From Aliamphritea ceti (GTDB taxonomy: Bacteria; Pseudomonadota; Gammaproteobacteria; Pseudomonadales; Balneatricaceae), in the NCBI RefSeq assembly GCF_024347215.1, contig NZ_AP025282.1, forward strand, positions 2,976,001-3,040,000: a stretch of DNA of 64,000 nt, given 5' to 3'. The stretch's first letter is position 1, and each line of letters starts with the position of its first letter. The position numbers and the translations under genes are program-made. Under the pieces are notes generated by a model. It was given only the letters and a program-made list of their open reading frames with translations. It was not told where the DNA came from and ran no database searches. Below, piece by piece: positions 9,067-18,405 of the stretch.

Positions 9067-10185
9067 CTATCGATTAGTTTTAATCGTTGTCCAGGCGCGG
9101 GTTAGCAAACGGTCGTACTTCGCAGTATGTGTATTTTGCGTAAACAAACTGGCCTTAACCGCTTCATCAGGATAAATCCCCTGATCATTTTTCACTTCAT
9201 CCAGTAGAAAAGGCTCAACCTTATTATTCGCCACTGCAAAGAATGCATAATTAGACACTGACGCGCCGTTTTCAGGGCGAAGAATGTAATCAATAAACAC
9301 ATGCGCAGCTTCTTTATTAGGCGCGTCAGCCGGAATAGCCATCAGATCAAACCACACTAATGTACCTTCCTTAGGAATACGGTATTCAATCTCGATACCC
9401 TGACCGGCTTCAATTGCCCGACCCTGCGCTTGCAGCACATCACCGTTATAACCCATCGCCAGACATAGCTCACCGTTCGCTAAGTCAGACGTAAACTGCG
9501 AAGAGGTAAACTTAGTGTAATAAGGCCGTACAGATTTCAACAGTGCAGTAGCTTTTTTCAGATCAGACTTCTTTTCAGAATTGGGATCAAGCCCCAGGTA
9601 ATGCAATGCCATAGAAATAACTTCAGCCGGTGAGTCCAGCACACTGACACCGCAATCCTGTAGCTTACTCACTACTTCAGGCTTAAACAGGAGATCCAGA
9701 CTATCGAATGGAACATCTCCAAGACGCTTTTTCAGCTCAGCAACATTATATCCCAGGCCAATCGTGCCCCATGTATAAGGCACACCGTACTTATTACCCG
9801 GATCATGCCGTGCAACCTTCGACAGCATATCCTGATCGAGATTAGCAGCATTACTCAGCAAGCTTTCATCAATAGGCGCGTAAACACCTACCTTTGCCTG
9901 TCGCTCCAGAAACGCACCGGTTGGCACCACCACATCATAACCACTGGCGCCGGTCATCAACTTAGTTTCCAGTACTTCATTCGAATCATAAACATCATAA
10001 TTCAGCTTAATTCCAGTCTCTTTCTGGAAGTTCTCTAGCACCATCGGATCTATGTAATCAGACCAGTTATAAACGTTAAGCACCTGCTGTTCAGCTATAA
10101 CTGCCGTGCTACAACCAACAGCAAGTACACTTGCAGACAAATGGCTCAGAAAGGTTTTGGATTTAAGATTATTGATCAAACGCAT
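9067..10185 (-). CDS. PotF/SpuD-type polyamine-binding periplasmic protein
   Basis: Solute-binding protein for putrescine or spermidine (372 residues). Residues 1-31 form a signal peptide ending AVIA. The mature N-terminus contains VYNWSDYIDP, the signature of PotD/PotF/SpuD/SpuE proteins. PYTWGTIGLGYN and the DLANGELCLAMGYNGDV region also match. AGGAG seven bases before the ATG supports the start. The usual ATPase and permease genes (potGHI) are not adjacent. The neighbouring minus-strand gene upstream is an agmatinase, which produces putrescine, so the pair fits a polyamine theme. A hairpin separates the two genes, so they need not be one transcript. Exact ligand preference cannot be told from the sequence. 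Confidence 0.9.
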   Translation of the reverse strand: MRLINNLKSKTFLSHLSASVLAVGCSTAVIAEQQVLNVYNWSDYIDPMVLENFQKETGIKLNYDVYDSNEVLETKLMTGASGYDVVVPTGAFLERQAKVGVYAPIDESLLSNAANLDQDMLSKVARHDPGNKYGVPYTWGTIGLGYNVAELKKRLGDVPFDSLDLLFKPEVVSKLQDCGVSVLDSPAEVISMALHYLGLDPNSEKKSDLKKATALLKSVRPYYTKFTSSQFTSDLANGELCLAMGYNGDVLQAQGRAIEAGQGIEIEYRIPKEGTLVWFDLMAIPADAPNKEAAHVFIDYILRPENGASVSNYAFFAVANNKVEPFLLDEVKNDQGIYPDEAVKASLFTQNTHTAKYDRLLTRAWTTIKTNR

Positions 10186-10303
10186 CGTATATCTCCTGGA
10201 TTATTTTTATTCTCAGTACAGATGACTCAGCCAAGATTCAGTCACAACTCACCCTGTGCGATTAAGCACATAGCTGAAACCAGATAAATCAGACTTTTTT
10301 CAG

Positions 10304-10359
10304 AAAACCTGCTTGCTGCTGGAGGGCCGTCCGACAGGACTGAACAGCAAGCAGGTTTT
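10304..10359 (-). terminator. Long inverted repeat, terminator of agmatinase gene
   Basis: AAAACCTGCTTGCTG and its exact complement (15 bp each arm) flank a 26-nt loop. On the minus strand the stem ends in a T-run right after the agmatinase stop at 10370. The symmetry suggests it can terminate in both directions. Confidence 0.8.
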
Positions 10360-10369
10360 TATTCAGCGC

Positions 10370-11305
10370 TTAAACAGCTCCGCCGTTAGCAGCCAAAACG
10401 TAAAGATACTCCAGCGCAAGCGTTGCACCGGCCAGTGAAGTAATTTCCGCATGGTCATATGCAGGCGCGACTTCAACCACATCCATGCCAACCAGATTAA
10501 GCCCCTGCAAACCCCGTATAACCTTCAGAGCACAGTCAATGCTGATGCCAGCCGCCACTGGCGTACCAGTTCCTGGCGCGAATGCAGGATCAAGACCATC
10601 AATATCAAAGCTGACATAAACCTTCTTATCGCCAACTCTTTCATGGATTCGCTCCAGTGTCGCCTTCGGACCGTTATCACCCACCCAGGCAGCATCAAGC
10701 ACTTCAAACGGATGGCGCTTACGGTTATAGGCAGTACGGATACCAATCTGCAAAGAATGCTCAGTATCAACTAAGCCTTCAACGACTGCATGATGAAATA
10801 AAGTACCGTGATCATATTTACTGCCGCCGTCATAAGTATCGGTATGGGCATCAAAATGAATCAGCGCCACCGGACCATGCTTCTTTGCATACGCCCGCAA
10901 CACAGGCAAAGTAATGAAGTGATCGCCACCGAAGGTCAGCGCACTTTTATTGCCTTCGAGTATCTGGCTGATATGTGCTTCAAGATTCTCAACCATGGTT
11001 TGTGGTTCGCCATGCTTGAAAGATACGTTACCTGAGTCTTCAACCTTAAGGTGGTTATCAAGTGCAAAAGACCATGGCCAGCGCGCGCCCTCCCATACCA
11101 ACTGAGCAGATGCCTGGCGCACACCAGTAGGTCCAAAACGGGCGCCGGGACGACCGGAAGTTGCCATATCAAAAGGCACACCGGTTACGACCACATCCGC
11201 ATTGCTCTGCTGTAAATTAGCAACCTGGGGAAACTCCATAAAGGTCATTCCCAGACCGCCATAAATAGGCATATCCGCATCGGCAATATTCATAGAACCT
11301 GACAT
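10370..11305 (-). CDS. speB: Agmatinase (ureohydrolase family)
   Basis: Hydrolyses agmatine to putrescine and urea; binuclear Mn enzyme of the arginase/agmatinase fold. All metal ligands are visible: GGDH (His129), the DAHTD motif (Asp152, His154, Asp156) and SFDIDGLDP (Asp234, Asp236). The 311 residues match E. coli SpeB. Related enzymes act on guanidinobutyrate or guanidinopropionate, and sequence alone does not fully exclude these. GAGGTG precedes the ATG. A LysR gene is transcribed divergently from 11446, leaving about 140 bases of shared promoter, so it is the likely regulator. The polyamine-binding protein gene lies downstream. Confidence 0.88.
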   Translation of the reverse strand: MSGSMNIADADMPIYGGLGMTFMEFPQVANLQQSNADVVVTGVPFDMATSGRPGARFGPTGVRQASAQLVWEGARWPWSFALDNHLKVEDSGNVSFKHGEPQTMVENLEAHISQILEGNKSALTFGGDHFITLPVLRAYAKKHGPVALIHFDAHTDTYDGGSKYDHGTLFHHAVVEGLVDTEHSLQIGIRTAYNRKRHPFEVLDAAWVGDNGPKATLERIHERVGDKKVYVSFDIDGLDPAFAPGTGTPVAAGISIDCALKVIRGLQGLNLVGMDVVEVAPAYDHAEITSLAGATLALEYLYVLAANGGAV

Positions 11306-11445
11306 TACTCACCTCGTTACTGGTAGCGCTTGCTACCCGGTTTATTGTTATTGCTTTCTAAGGTAACTTCGGGCTTATAATTAGTGAAACGCATAGTTTA
11401 AATACAACTATGCACCGTATTCATAACAAGAGAATCAGACATCAC

Positions 11446-12363
11446 ATGCAGGCATTACGACAGTTCGACCTGAATTTGCTGATCATCTTTGAAGCACTGA
11501 TAAGTGAATGCCATGTAAGCCGGGCGGCAGAAAAAGTATTTCTCAGCCAGTCAGCAATGAGTCATGCACTTAATCGCTTACGGGAATACTGCGATGATCC
11601 TCTGCTGGTACGCACTGCCAATGGCTTACAGGCCACACCACGGGCACTGGAAATGCTGCCTGAAGTCCGCCGTGCTCTGCAACTGATCGACCGGACTCTG
11701 GCCAAACCAAATGCTTTCGACGCTACTCGTAGTAACCGGGCATTTACCATTGCCTGTACGGATTATTTTGAAGCAGTTATTTTCCCCGACCTGTTTGCTC
11801 AACTTCAGCAAACCGCACCAGGTGTCAGAATAAATGTTGAAATGATCACTGACGCCAGTAGTCGGGAGAAACTGGAAAATCGCAGTGTCGATTTAGTCGT
11901 CGGTATTGATGCCAGTCATAGCTCGCCCAAGCACTTGCTTACTGAAGACTGGATCAGCGAACATCTGGTCTGCCTGGCAGGTAAGCAGAACACCCGCATA
12001 GGCGAACAACTCAGCCTGCAGGAATATCTGGACATCAATCATGTAGTGTTTTTCGATCAGGTTGGCGATACCGCTAACCCGGTAGATACCTGGCTACAAA
12101 ACCAGCAACTGAGTCGCCATCACAGTGTACGTACCACCAACTATATGGCTGCCGCTCGGATTGTTGCTCAGACCGGCGCGATTGCTACCTTGCCATACCA
12201 GATGGCACGTTTATTCAGTGCAATGCTTCCGGTGCGTATAGTCACACCGCCGGCGACTATGCCAACAATCGACATGCAGATACTGCATCATCCACTGTTC
12301 GACAATGATCCGGGGTTAACCTGGTTACGGGAGACTATTCAAAACTATGAAATTAAGAACTGA
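11446..12363 (+). CDS. LysR-family regulator divergent from agmatinase
   Basis: A 305-residue LysR-type transcription factor. It has an N-terminal winged helix (FDLNLLIIFEALISE, SRAAEKVFLSQSAMSHALNRLRE) of the NodD/LeuO-like branch and a C-terminal effector-binding domain. I prefer the start at 11446 because LysR proteins of this branch begin a few residues before FDLNLL; an in-frame ATG at 11410 would add 12 residues. It is divergent from the agmatinase gene and probably controls it. The stop codon lies within an 8-bp tandem repeat that places a TGA in all three frames. Confidence 0.88.
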   Translation: MQALRQFDLNLLIIFEALISECHVSRAAEKVFLSQSAMSHALNRLREYCDDPLLVRTANGLQATPRALEMLPEVRRALQLIDRTLAKPNAFDATRSNRAFTIACTDYFEAVIFPDLFAQLQQTAPGVRINVEMITDASSREKLENRSVDLVVGIDASHSSPKHLLTEDWISEHLVCLAGKQNTRIGEQLSLQEYLDINHVVFFDQVGDTANPVDTWLQNQQLSRHHSVRTTNYMAAARIVAQTGAIATLPYQMARLFSAMLPVRIVTPPATMPTIDMQILHHPLFDNDPGLTWLRETIQNYEIKN

Positions 12364-12379
12364 GAACTGAGAACTGAAC
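12357..12379 (+). repeat. Stop-codon-spanning tandem repeat after the LysR gene
   Basis: About three copies of the 8-bp unit GAACTGAG/A. The first TGA is the real stop (12361-12363). The next two lie 8 and 16 bases later, covering the other two frames. Confidence 0.6.
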
Positions 12380-12401
12380 ACTAAAAGTTACGCTGCAGTA
12401 A

Positions 12402-13454
12402 TCAGAAAGTGCTTCTTGACCGACCAAGACCGCTGGGCATGATTCCTTCAGTTACTTCTAACCGGTTACGCTCTTCCCGGGGTGACACGCCATAATGATT
12501 CCGGTATGCGGTACTAAAATAAGAAGCACTTGAAAAACCACATGCCGTGCCAATTTCTGCCGCAGGCTTATCGCTCTGGCGCAATAACTGCCGGGCACGT
12601 TCAAGACGCAGTTCCAGATAATGCTTAGAAGGAACCGTTTGCAGATGTTGCTTAAATAGCCGCTCAAGATGGCGCCGTGAAATTCCTACCAACTCTGCCA
12701 GATCTTCACTGCTTAACGGCTCTTCAAGGTTGGCTTCCATCAAGCTAACTGCTTCAATCAGTTTAGGCTGGCTGGCACCGATGCGGTTTTTCAGTGGAAT
12801 CCGTTGCTGGTCATCGCCTGCCCGCATACGCTCACAGATAAACTGTTCAGATATAGCGCTCGCCAGTGACATATCGAAATGCTGCCCGATAAGGAACAGC
12901 ATCATATCCATTGAGGCCGTACCACCGCTGCAGGTATATCGCTTACCGTCAATTTCAAATAGCGTATTCATCACCTGCGTCTGAGGGAATTCAGATTTCA
13001 GGCTCGCCATGTCCCACCAGTGAATCGTTGCCCGGTGATCATTCAAAAGTCCGGCACAGGCCAGAATGTAAGAACCGGTACCAATACCACCAATCGAAAG
13101 TGACGTATTCGCCTGCCGGCGCAACCATGCAATGATAGCTTCATTACCCGTCCGGGCGATCGGACTAGCCCCGCAAACAAACACTGCATCTAAGGTTGGC
13201 ATAGTCGCCAAACTGCAATCTACTAATGTCTGCACACCAAAGCTGCTGGCCACGGCATCCCCGTCATGACTGATAAGAACAGTTTCGTAGCAATCTTCTC
13301 CGGTCACCCAGTTAGCCATTCGCAATGGTTCAATCGCGGCAGAAAAGGCAATCAGAGAAAAGTTAGGCAGCAGCAAAAAACCAAAACGGTAAGGCCGCTC
13401 AGGCTTGTTTGCCAGAGGTACTATTTGTTGAGGCGCTATCTGTTGAACTGCCAT
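12402..13454 (-). CDS. GlxA/ArgR-type AraC-family regulator
   Basis: A 350-residue regulator with an N-terminal DJ-1/PfpI (amidotransferase-like) ligand domain (about 20-215, including IGGIGTGSYILACAG) and a C-terminal AraC HTH domain (about 240-340, with LAELVGISRRHLERLFKQH and IGTACGFSSASYFSTAYR). This is the architecture of Pseudomonas ArgR, GbdR and CdhR. It is divergent from astC. In Pseudomonas, argR sits beside the aru (ast) genes and binds half-sites with TGTCGC. The 26-bp palindrome in front of astC contains that hexamer, so arginine-responsive control of astC by this protein is the best guess. Direct ligand evidence is lacking. Confidence 0.85.
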   Translation of the reverse strand: MAVQQIAPQQIVPLANKPERPYRFGFLLLPNFSLIAFSAAIEPLRMANWVTGEDCYETVLISHDGDAVASSFGVQTLVDCSLATMPTLDAVFVCGASPIARTGNEAIIAWLRRQANTSLSIGGIGTGSYILACAGLLNDHRATIHWWDMASLKSEFPQTQVMNTLFEIDGKRYTCSGGTASMDMMLFLIGQHFDMSLASAISEQFICERMRAGDDQQRIPLKNRIGASQPKLIEAVSLMEANLEEPLSSEDLAELVGISRRHLERLFKQHLQTVPSKHYLELRLERARQLLRQSDKPAAEIGTACGFSSASYFSTAYRNHYGVSPREERNRLEVTEGIMPSGLGRSRSTF

Positions 13455-13604
13455 CTATAAAACCGCTTACCTATGAATGAGAGCCATATTTCGCAAGTGA
13501 CAAAAATCTAAAGTCTTTACGAAAACTTGTATTAATCATACGCAGCCACTTGCACTCTGTCGTCAGGATTGACTCTAATCAGCCTCAAAATGGCAACAAA
13601 CTAA

Positions 13605-13630
13605 AAGTTTATGTCGCACGACATAAACTT
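13605..13630. promoter_or_regulatory. Perfect 26-bp palindrome in the astC promoter (ArgR-type operator candidate)
   Basis: Twelve-base arms (AAGTTTATGTCG and its complement) surround a central CA. It includes TGTCGC, the core of the Pseudomonas AraC-type ArgR half-site, and lies 110 nt upstream of the astC start in the divergent gap. Confidence 0.65.
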
Positions 13631-13740
13631 ACGATCTTATCTCTGCGAATGGTTTTGTTAGTATTTTAATAAGACAACACGACCTGCAGACACATCAGAC
13701 TCCGCAGGCATTTATAAAAACACTGATTAGGAAGATAACG

Positions 13741-14970
13741 ATGACCAGCACACAGGTTACCCGGGCAGATTTTGATGAGGTAATGGTACCTAACTACAAC
13801 CCACAACAATTTATCCCTGTACGCGGCGCCGGTTCACGAGTCTGGGATCAGAACGATAATGAATACATCGACTTTGCCGGTGGCATCGCAGTAAACGCAT
13901 TAGGTCACGCACACCCTAAGCTTGTCGAAACCCTGAAAGAACAGGCTGATAAGCTGTGGCACCTGAGCAACACCTGCACCAACGAGCCTGCGCTTCGCTT
14001 GGCACAAAAGCTGACTGCAGCAACATTTGCCGACAAAGTATTCTTTGCCAACTCCGGCGGCGAAGCCAACGAAGCAGCATTTAAGCTGGCCCGTAAATAC
14101 GGATTCGACAACTTTGGTCCGGAAAAAAATGAAATCATCGCATTCCACCAGGGTTTCCACGGCCGTACTCTGTTTACCGTATCTGTCGGTGGCCAGGAAA
14201 AATACCGTATCGGCTTTGAACCGGTACCAGGCGGTATCTCGCACGTACCTTTCAATGATTTGGAAGCCCTGAAAGAAGCTATCTCCGACCGTACCTGCGC
14301 AGTTGTAATGGAACCTATCCAGGGTGAAGGCGGCGTACTGTCACCAAGCGCTGATTTCATGCGCGGTGTGCGTGAACTGTGTGATCAGCACAATGCCCTG
14401 CTGGTCCTGGATGAAGTTCAGACCGGCGTTGGCCGTACCGGTAAGCTTTATGCCTACATGCATTCAGACGTTAAGCCAGACATCCTGACCACTGCGAAAG
14501 CACTGGGCGGCGGTTTCCCAATCGGTGCAATGCTGTGTACAGATAAAGTAGCGCCTAGCCTGAACTTCGGTACTCACGGCAGCACTTACGGTGGTAACCC
14601 ATTAGGTTGTGCAGTTGCTGAAGCAGCACTGGACATTATCAATACTCCTGAAGTACTGGAACAGGTCAACACTAAACGTGCGCTGTTCGAAGCAGAACTG
14701 GAAAAGCTGAATGCTAAACATGGCATCTTTAAAGATGTACGTGGTGGTGGCCTGCTAATCGGTGCTGAGCTGACAGAAGAATGGCACGGTAAAGCAGCCA
14801 AATTCCTGGCTGGCGCCCGCGATGCTGGCGTAATGATACTGGTAGCAGGGCCAAACGTACTGCGTTTCACCCCTTCCCTGATCATTCCTGATGCAGACAT
14901 TATCGAAGGTATGGCGCGTCTGGACAAAGCACTGGAAGTAGTCATTAAAGCTGAACAAGCTGCGGCATAA
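13741..14970 (+). CDS. astC: Succinylornithine transaminase
   Basis: PLP-dependent class III aminotransferase of the AST (aru) pathway, converting N2-succinylornithine to succinylglutamate semialdehyde. The family also acts on acetylornithine. Visible motifs: NSGGEANEAAFKLAR (105-119), the PLP-pyridine Asp224 in LVLDEVQTG, and Schiff-base Lys253 in TTAKALGGGFP. The 409 residues are full length. AGGAAG precedes the ATG. It is the first gene of the astC-M20-astA-astA-astD-astB cluster, with a 26-bp palindrome in its promoter. The M20 gene follows after 41 nt. Confidence 0.94.
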   Translation: MTSTQVTRADFDEVMVPNYNPQQFIPVRGAGSRVWDQNDNEYIDFAGGIAVNALGHAHPKLVETLKEQADKLWHLSNTCTNEPALRLAQKLTAATFADKVFFANSGGEANEAAFKLARKYGFDNFGPEKNEIIAFHQGFHGRTLFTVSVGGQEKYRIGFEPVPGGISHVPFNDLEALKEAISDRTCAVVMEPIQGEGGVLSPSADFMRGVRELCDQHNALLVLDEVQTGVGRTGKLYAYMHSDVKPDILTTAKALGGGFPIGAMLCTDKVAPSLNFGTHGSTYGGNPLGCAVAEAALDIINTPEVLEQVNTKRALFEAELEKLNAKHGIFKDVRGGGLLIGAELTEEWHGKAAKFLAGARDAGVMILVAGPNVLRFTPSLIIPDADIIEGMARLDKALEVVIKAEQAAA

Positions 14971-15011
14971 CCCAGACCATACGGAACAGACAGGCGGAAT
15001 AAGGGCACCCT

Positions 15012-16265
15012 ATGAATCACGATCTTAATCAATGGCTGACATGGCTGGACGCAGAATATCCGGACATGCTGGCCAGAACCATCGAGCTTGCTAACATTAA
15101 CTCCGGCAGCCTTAATGTTGCCGGAGTTAACAAAGTTGGCGACAAGCTGAAGGAATATGCAGCAGTGCTCGGTGGCAAGATCGAAACGCTACCGGTCAGC
15201 CCTTATCAGTTACTGGATGCAAACGGCGAATTACAACAACTGCCTCTGGGTGATGCTGTACGTATCAGTAAACGCCCGGATGCACCGTTACAGGTGTTCT
15301 TCTGTGCACATATGGACACAGTGTTTGCTATCGACAGTAACTTTCAGACTGTTACATGGCTGGATGACGAAACCATTAACGGGCCGGGTGTCAGTGATCT
15401 GAAAGGTGGCATTGTTGTGATGCTTAAAGCAATCGAGACACTGGAACGCAGCCCTTTTGCCGACAACATTGGCTGGCAGATTCTGTTTAACCCGGATGAA
15501 GAAATTGGTTCACCCGGTTCAGCAGCACTGATTCAGGATGCCGCGAAAACAGCACATCTTGGCATGATCTATGAGCCTAGCTTTCCTGACGGTAACTTAG
15601 CCGGTGCCCGCAAAGGCAGCGGTAACTTTAGCGTTAAGGCAACAGGCAAAGCAGCACATGCTGGTCGGGAACATCATCTGGGCCGTAATGCTATCCGCGC
15701 GATGTGCGATTTCATCAGTCAATTAGATGACCTTAACGGCCAACGCGAGGGCGTGACGATTAACCCAGGTTTCATTGAAGGCGGTGGTGCAGTCAACATA
15801 GTGCCAGACCTGTGCGTATTCCGCTTTAATATCCGCCTGGAACAACCAGAAGACGAAGCCTGGTGTCTGGATCATGTCCAACGCCTGCTGGCAGATATTA
15901 ATTCGCGGGATGGCCTCGAGCTGGAACTCTTTGGCGGCTTTGGCCGTAAACCTAAAGTGTTGTCCCCTGCTAACACCCGTTTATTTGAACTCGCCCAGGA
16001 ATGCGGCAGTAATCTGGGCATGACCATTGAGTGGTTACCAACCGGTGGCTGCTGTGACGGCAACAACCTGGCAGCAGCCGGCGTACCTAATATAGATACC
16101 CTTGGCGTACAGGGTGGCAAAATTCACTCCAGCGATGAATACATGAAAGTTCACAGTCTGGTAGAACGTGCCAAGCTCAGCGGACTTATGCTGCTGAAAC
16201 TGGCCAGCAGTGATGACACCCGCTGGCTGACAGATGCCAAAGTCAGCTGCAAAGGAGAACACTGA
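15012..16265 (+). CDS. M20-family metallohydrolase inside the ast operon (candidate AstE substitute)
   Basis: A 417-residue zinc hydrolase of the M20 family (carboxypeptidase G2/ArgE/DapE group). Visible elements: HMDTVF (His100, Asp102), GPGVSDLKGG with bridging Asp129, the catalytic pair in NPDEEIGSPG (Glu163-Glu164), MIYEPSF, and a late GGKIHSSDEY histidine. It sits between astC and astA1 and overlaps astA1 by one base (TGATG), so it is translationally coupled into the pathway. The usual last enzyme, the M14-family succinylglutamate desuccinylase AstE, is not in the window. Because M20 enzymes remove N-acyl groups or cleave N-acyl-glutamates, it may hydrolyse N-succinylglutamate. That role is inference. 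Confidence 0.88.
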   Translation: MNHDLNQWLTWLDAEYPDMLARTIELANINSGSLNVAGVNKVGDKLKEYAAVLGGKIETLPVSPYQLLDANGELQQLPLGDAVRISKRPDAPLQVFFCAHMDTVFAIDSNFQTVTWLDDETINGPGVSDLKGGIVVMLKAIETLERSPFADNIGWQILFNPDEEIGSPGSAALIQDAAKTAHLGMIYEPSFPDGNLAGARKGSGNFSVKATGKAAHAGREHHLGRNAIRAMCDFISQLDDLNGQREGVTINPGFIEGGGAVNIVPDLCVFRFNIRLEQPEDEAWCLDHVQRLLADINSRDGLELELFGGFGRKPKVLSPANTRLFELAQECGSNLGMTIEWLPTGGCCDGNNLAAAGVPNIDTLGVQGGKIHSSDEYMKVHSLVERAKLSGLMLLKLASSDDTRWLTDAKVSCKGEH

Positions 16266-17305
16266 TGCTGATCGTACGCCCGGTTACTTTTGCGGATCTT
16301 GCCGGCCTGGAAAGATTGGCTGTTATCTCCGGCGGCAGCATGACAACGCTACCCGCCAACCGTGATCATATCGGCGAACTGATTAATCGCACCCAGCAAT
16401 CCCTGCGTAAAACAGTGGAGATGCCAGGCGAAGAAAGCTATCACTTTGTTCTGGTAGATAGCGAAAACGGCGAAATTCTCGGCGTCAGTGGCATTGATGC
16501 GACTGTCGGCATAACCACTCCTTTTTATTCATACCGTATTGATGAAGTAGTTCACGCATCCAGTGACCTGCAGATTCATAACCGGGTGCCAGCGCTTCAC
16601 CTTTGTCAGGACTACACCGGTGCTGCACGACTCTGCACCCTGTTTCTCGACCAGCAAGCGCGTAACACCGAAAACCTGCAACTCGTTTCACGTGCCCGGA
16701 TGATGTTTATTGCTCAGCAACCAAAACGCTTTGCCAGCCGGATTATTTCTGAACTGCAAGGCATCGCTGATGAAAATCATCAGTCGCCGTTCTGGGAAAG
16801 CCTTGGCCGACATTTTTTCAGCATGGATTTCAACAAGGCTAACTACCTTACGGGCATCAACTCAAAAGGCTTTATTGCCGATCTGATGCCACATTATCCG
16901 GTTTATGTACCTATGCTCAGCAAAGCGGCTAAAGAAGCTCTGGGCAAAACCAGACCGGATCAGCAACCGGTTCTGGACCTGCTGGAAAATGAAGGCTTCC
17001 GCTTCCGTAATTACGTCGACATTTTCGACGCTGGCCCAACACTGGAAAGTCGCACTGACGATATACGCTCTGTTCGCGCCAGCAACTGCAAACCTATTAG
17101 AGTTACTGAACAGCCTTCAGAGACTGACAGCAATAGTCCTAACGGGACTCTTAATAAGACAAGCATGCTCATCAGTAATCTGCACCTTAATGAGTTTCGT
17201 TGCTTGCTGGCTGAAGTTGATCCGGACCATCCGGAACTTAGCCCGGCACAGGCACAGCAGCTACAACTTAGCGATGGCGATGAAGCTCAACTGCTACTCC
17301 TTTAA
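16265..17305 (+). CDS. astA: Arginine N-succinyltransferase, first subunit type
   Basis: AstA-family acyltransferase (346 residues) that transfers succinyl from succinyl-CoA to the alpha-amino group of arginine. N-terminus MLIVRPVTFADLAGLERLA and the block GITTPFYSYRI...DYTGAARLCTLFL match the family. HNRVPALHLCQ and SPFWESLGRHFFSMDF are also conserved. In Pseudomonas, two such paralogues (AruF and AruG) form a heteromer. This one, lying first and more divergent from E. coli AstA, corresponds best to AruF. Its start overlaps the stop of the M20 gene by one base, and the second astA follows after 70 nt. The C-terminal 60 residues are variable, as is usual. Confidence 0.92.
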   Translation: MLIVRPVTFADLAGLERLAVISGGSMTTLPANRDHIGELINRTQQSLRKTVEMPGEESYHFVLVDSENGEILGVSGIDATVGITTPFYSYRIDEVVHASSDLQIHNRVPALHLCQDYTGAARLCTLFLDQQARNTENLQLVSRARMMFIAQQPKRFASRIISELQGIADENHQSPFWESLGRHFFSMDFNKANYLTGINSKGFIADLMPHYPVYVPMLSKAAKEALGKTRPDQQPVLDLLENEGFRFRNYVDIFDAGPTLESRTDDIRSVRASNCKPIRVTEQPSETDSNSPNGTLNKTSMLISNLHLNEFRCLLAEVDPDHPELSPAQAQQLQLSDGDEAQLLLL

Positions 17306-17375
17306 AGCATAAAAAACAGCTAACAAATAAATTTAATAAGCAATCTTAACCAATTGAATATAGAGGCTTTTTAAT

Positions 17376-18404
17376 ATGATGATTGTGCGCCCTATACGGG
17401 CTGAAGATCACCAGGCCCTGCGCGAACTGGCACGCAAAACCGGTCCGGGATTCACCTCCCTGCAAGATAACGACGCCCAGGTAAAAGCCAAACTGGAAGA
17501 CGCCCTGCGCGCCTACGACAAAAATACTCCGCCGCAGGACGCCCTTTATTTGTTCGTCATGGAAGACACAGAATCCAACGAAGTAGTAGGCATCTGCGGT
17601 ATCGAAGCCGCCGTCGGTTTAACCGATCCCTGGTACAACTACCGGGTCGGCACCCTGATTCATGCATCACGGGAACTGAAGGTTTATAACACCATCAACA
17701 CCCTGACCATTACCAATGATCACACCGGCTACTCTGAGCTCTGCACTTTGTTCCTGGCACCTGAAGCCCGTCACAGCCGTCAGGGTTCACTGCTGTCTAA
17801 ATCCCGCTTCATGTTCATGGCTGAATTTCCCCATCTGTTTAACAGCCATGTCATTGCAGAAATGCGCGGCTACTCAGATGAAAACGGTGTATCACCTTTC
17901 TGGGAAGGTCTGGGGCGTCACTTCTTCTCCCTGGACTTTTCTGAAGCTGACCAGCTGTCCTCAATGGACAAAGTATTCATCGCTGAGTTGATGCCAAAAA
18001 ACACCATCTACACCAAGCTATTACCGGAAGCGGCACAGGAAGCAATTGGCCAGACACACGAAGCCACGACACCAGCCCGTAAGCTGCTTGAAAAAGAAGG
18101 CATGCGCTACACCGGTTATGTCGACATCTTCGACGGTGGTCCGACGCTGGAAGCACAAACAAACGATATTCGCGCCATTCAGGAAAGCCAGTACGTCAAA
18201 GTACAGGTTTCGAATCGTGCACCGGAAGGCGAACTTTACTTAGTCAGCACCACTGATTTTTCAGATTTCCGCTGTTGCATGACTGCTCTCACACCCGTTG
18301 GTAAACATGTCGCCGCCCTGTCACAGGAAGTTGCCGACGCCCTACAGATTAATGACGGAAGTACAGTACGGGTTGTACCGCTGTCATCCGCACGGAGATT
18401 TTAA
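17376..18404 (+). CDS. astA: Arginine N-succinyltransferase, second subunit type
   Basis: A second AstA paralogue (342 residues), closest to E. coli AstA. It has MMIVRPIRAEDHQALRELA, AVGLTDPWYNYRVGTLIHAS, NDHTGYSELCTLFL, LLSKSRFMFMAEFPHLF, SPFWEGLGRHFFSLDF and YVDIFDGGPTLE. It corresponds to AruG. It catalyses, probably together with the preceding subunit, the first step of the AST pathway. The stop at 18402-18404 is one base before the astD start, so the two genes are tightly coupled. Confidence 0.95.
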   Translation: MMIVRPIRAEDHQALRELARKTGPGFTSLQDNDAQVKAKLEDALRAYDKNTPPQDALYLFVMEDTESNEVVGICGIEAAVGLTDPWYNYRVGTLIHASRELKVYNTINTLTITNDHTGYSELCTLFLAPEARHSRQGSLLSKSRFMFMAEFPHLFNSHVIAEMRGYSDENGVSPFWEGLGRHFFSLDFSEADQLSSMDKVFIAELMPKNTIYTKLLPEAAQEAIGQTHEATTPARKLLEKEGMRYTGYVDIFDGGPTLEAQTNDIRAIQESQYVKVQVSNRAPEGELYLVSTTDFSDFRCCMTALTPVGKHVAALSQEVADALQINDGSTVRVVPLSSARRF

Positions 18405-18405
18405 A

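Noticed and set aside
18298..18405. Upstream-extended astD start
   Set aside because: It lies inside the astA reading region; the AstD N-terminus begins exactly at 18406.
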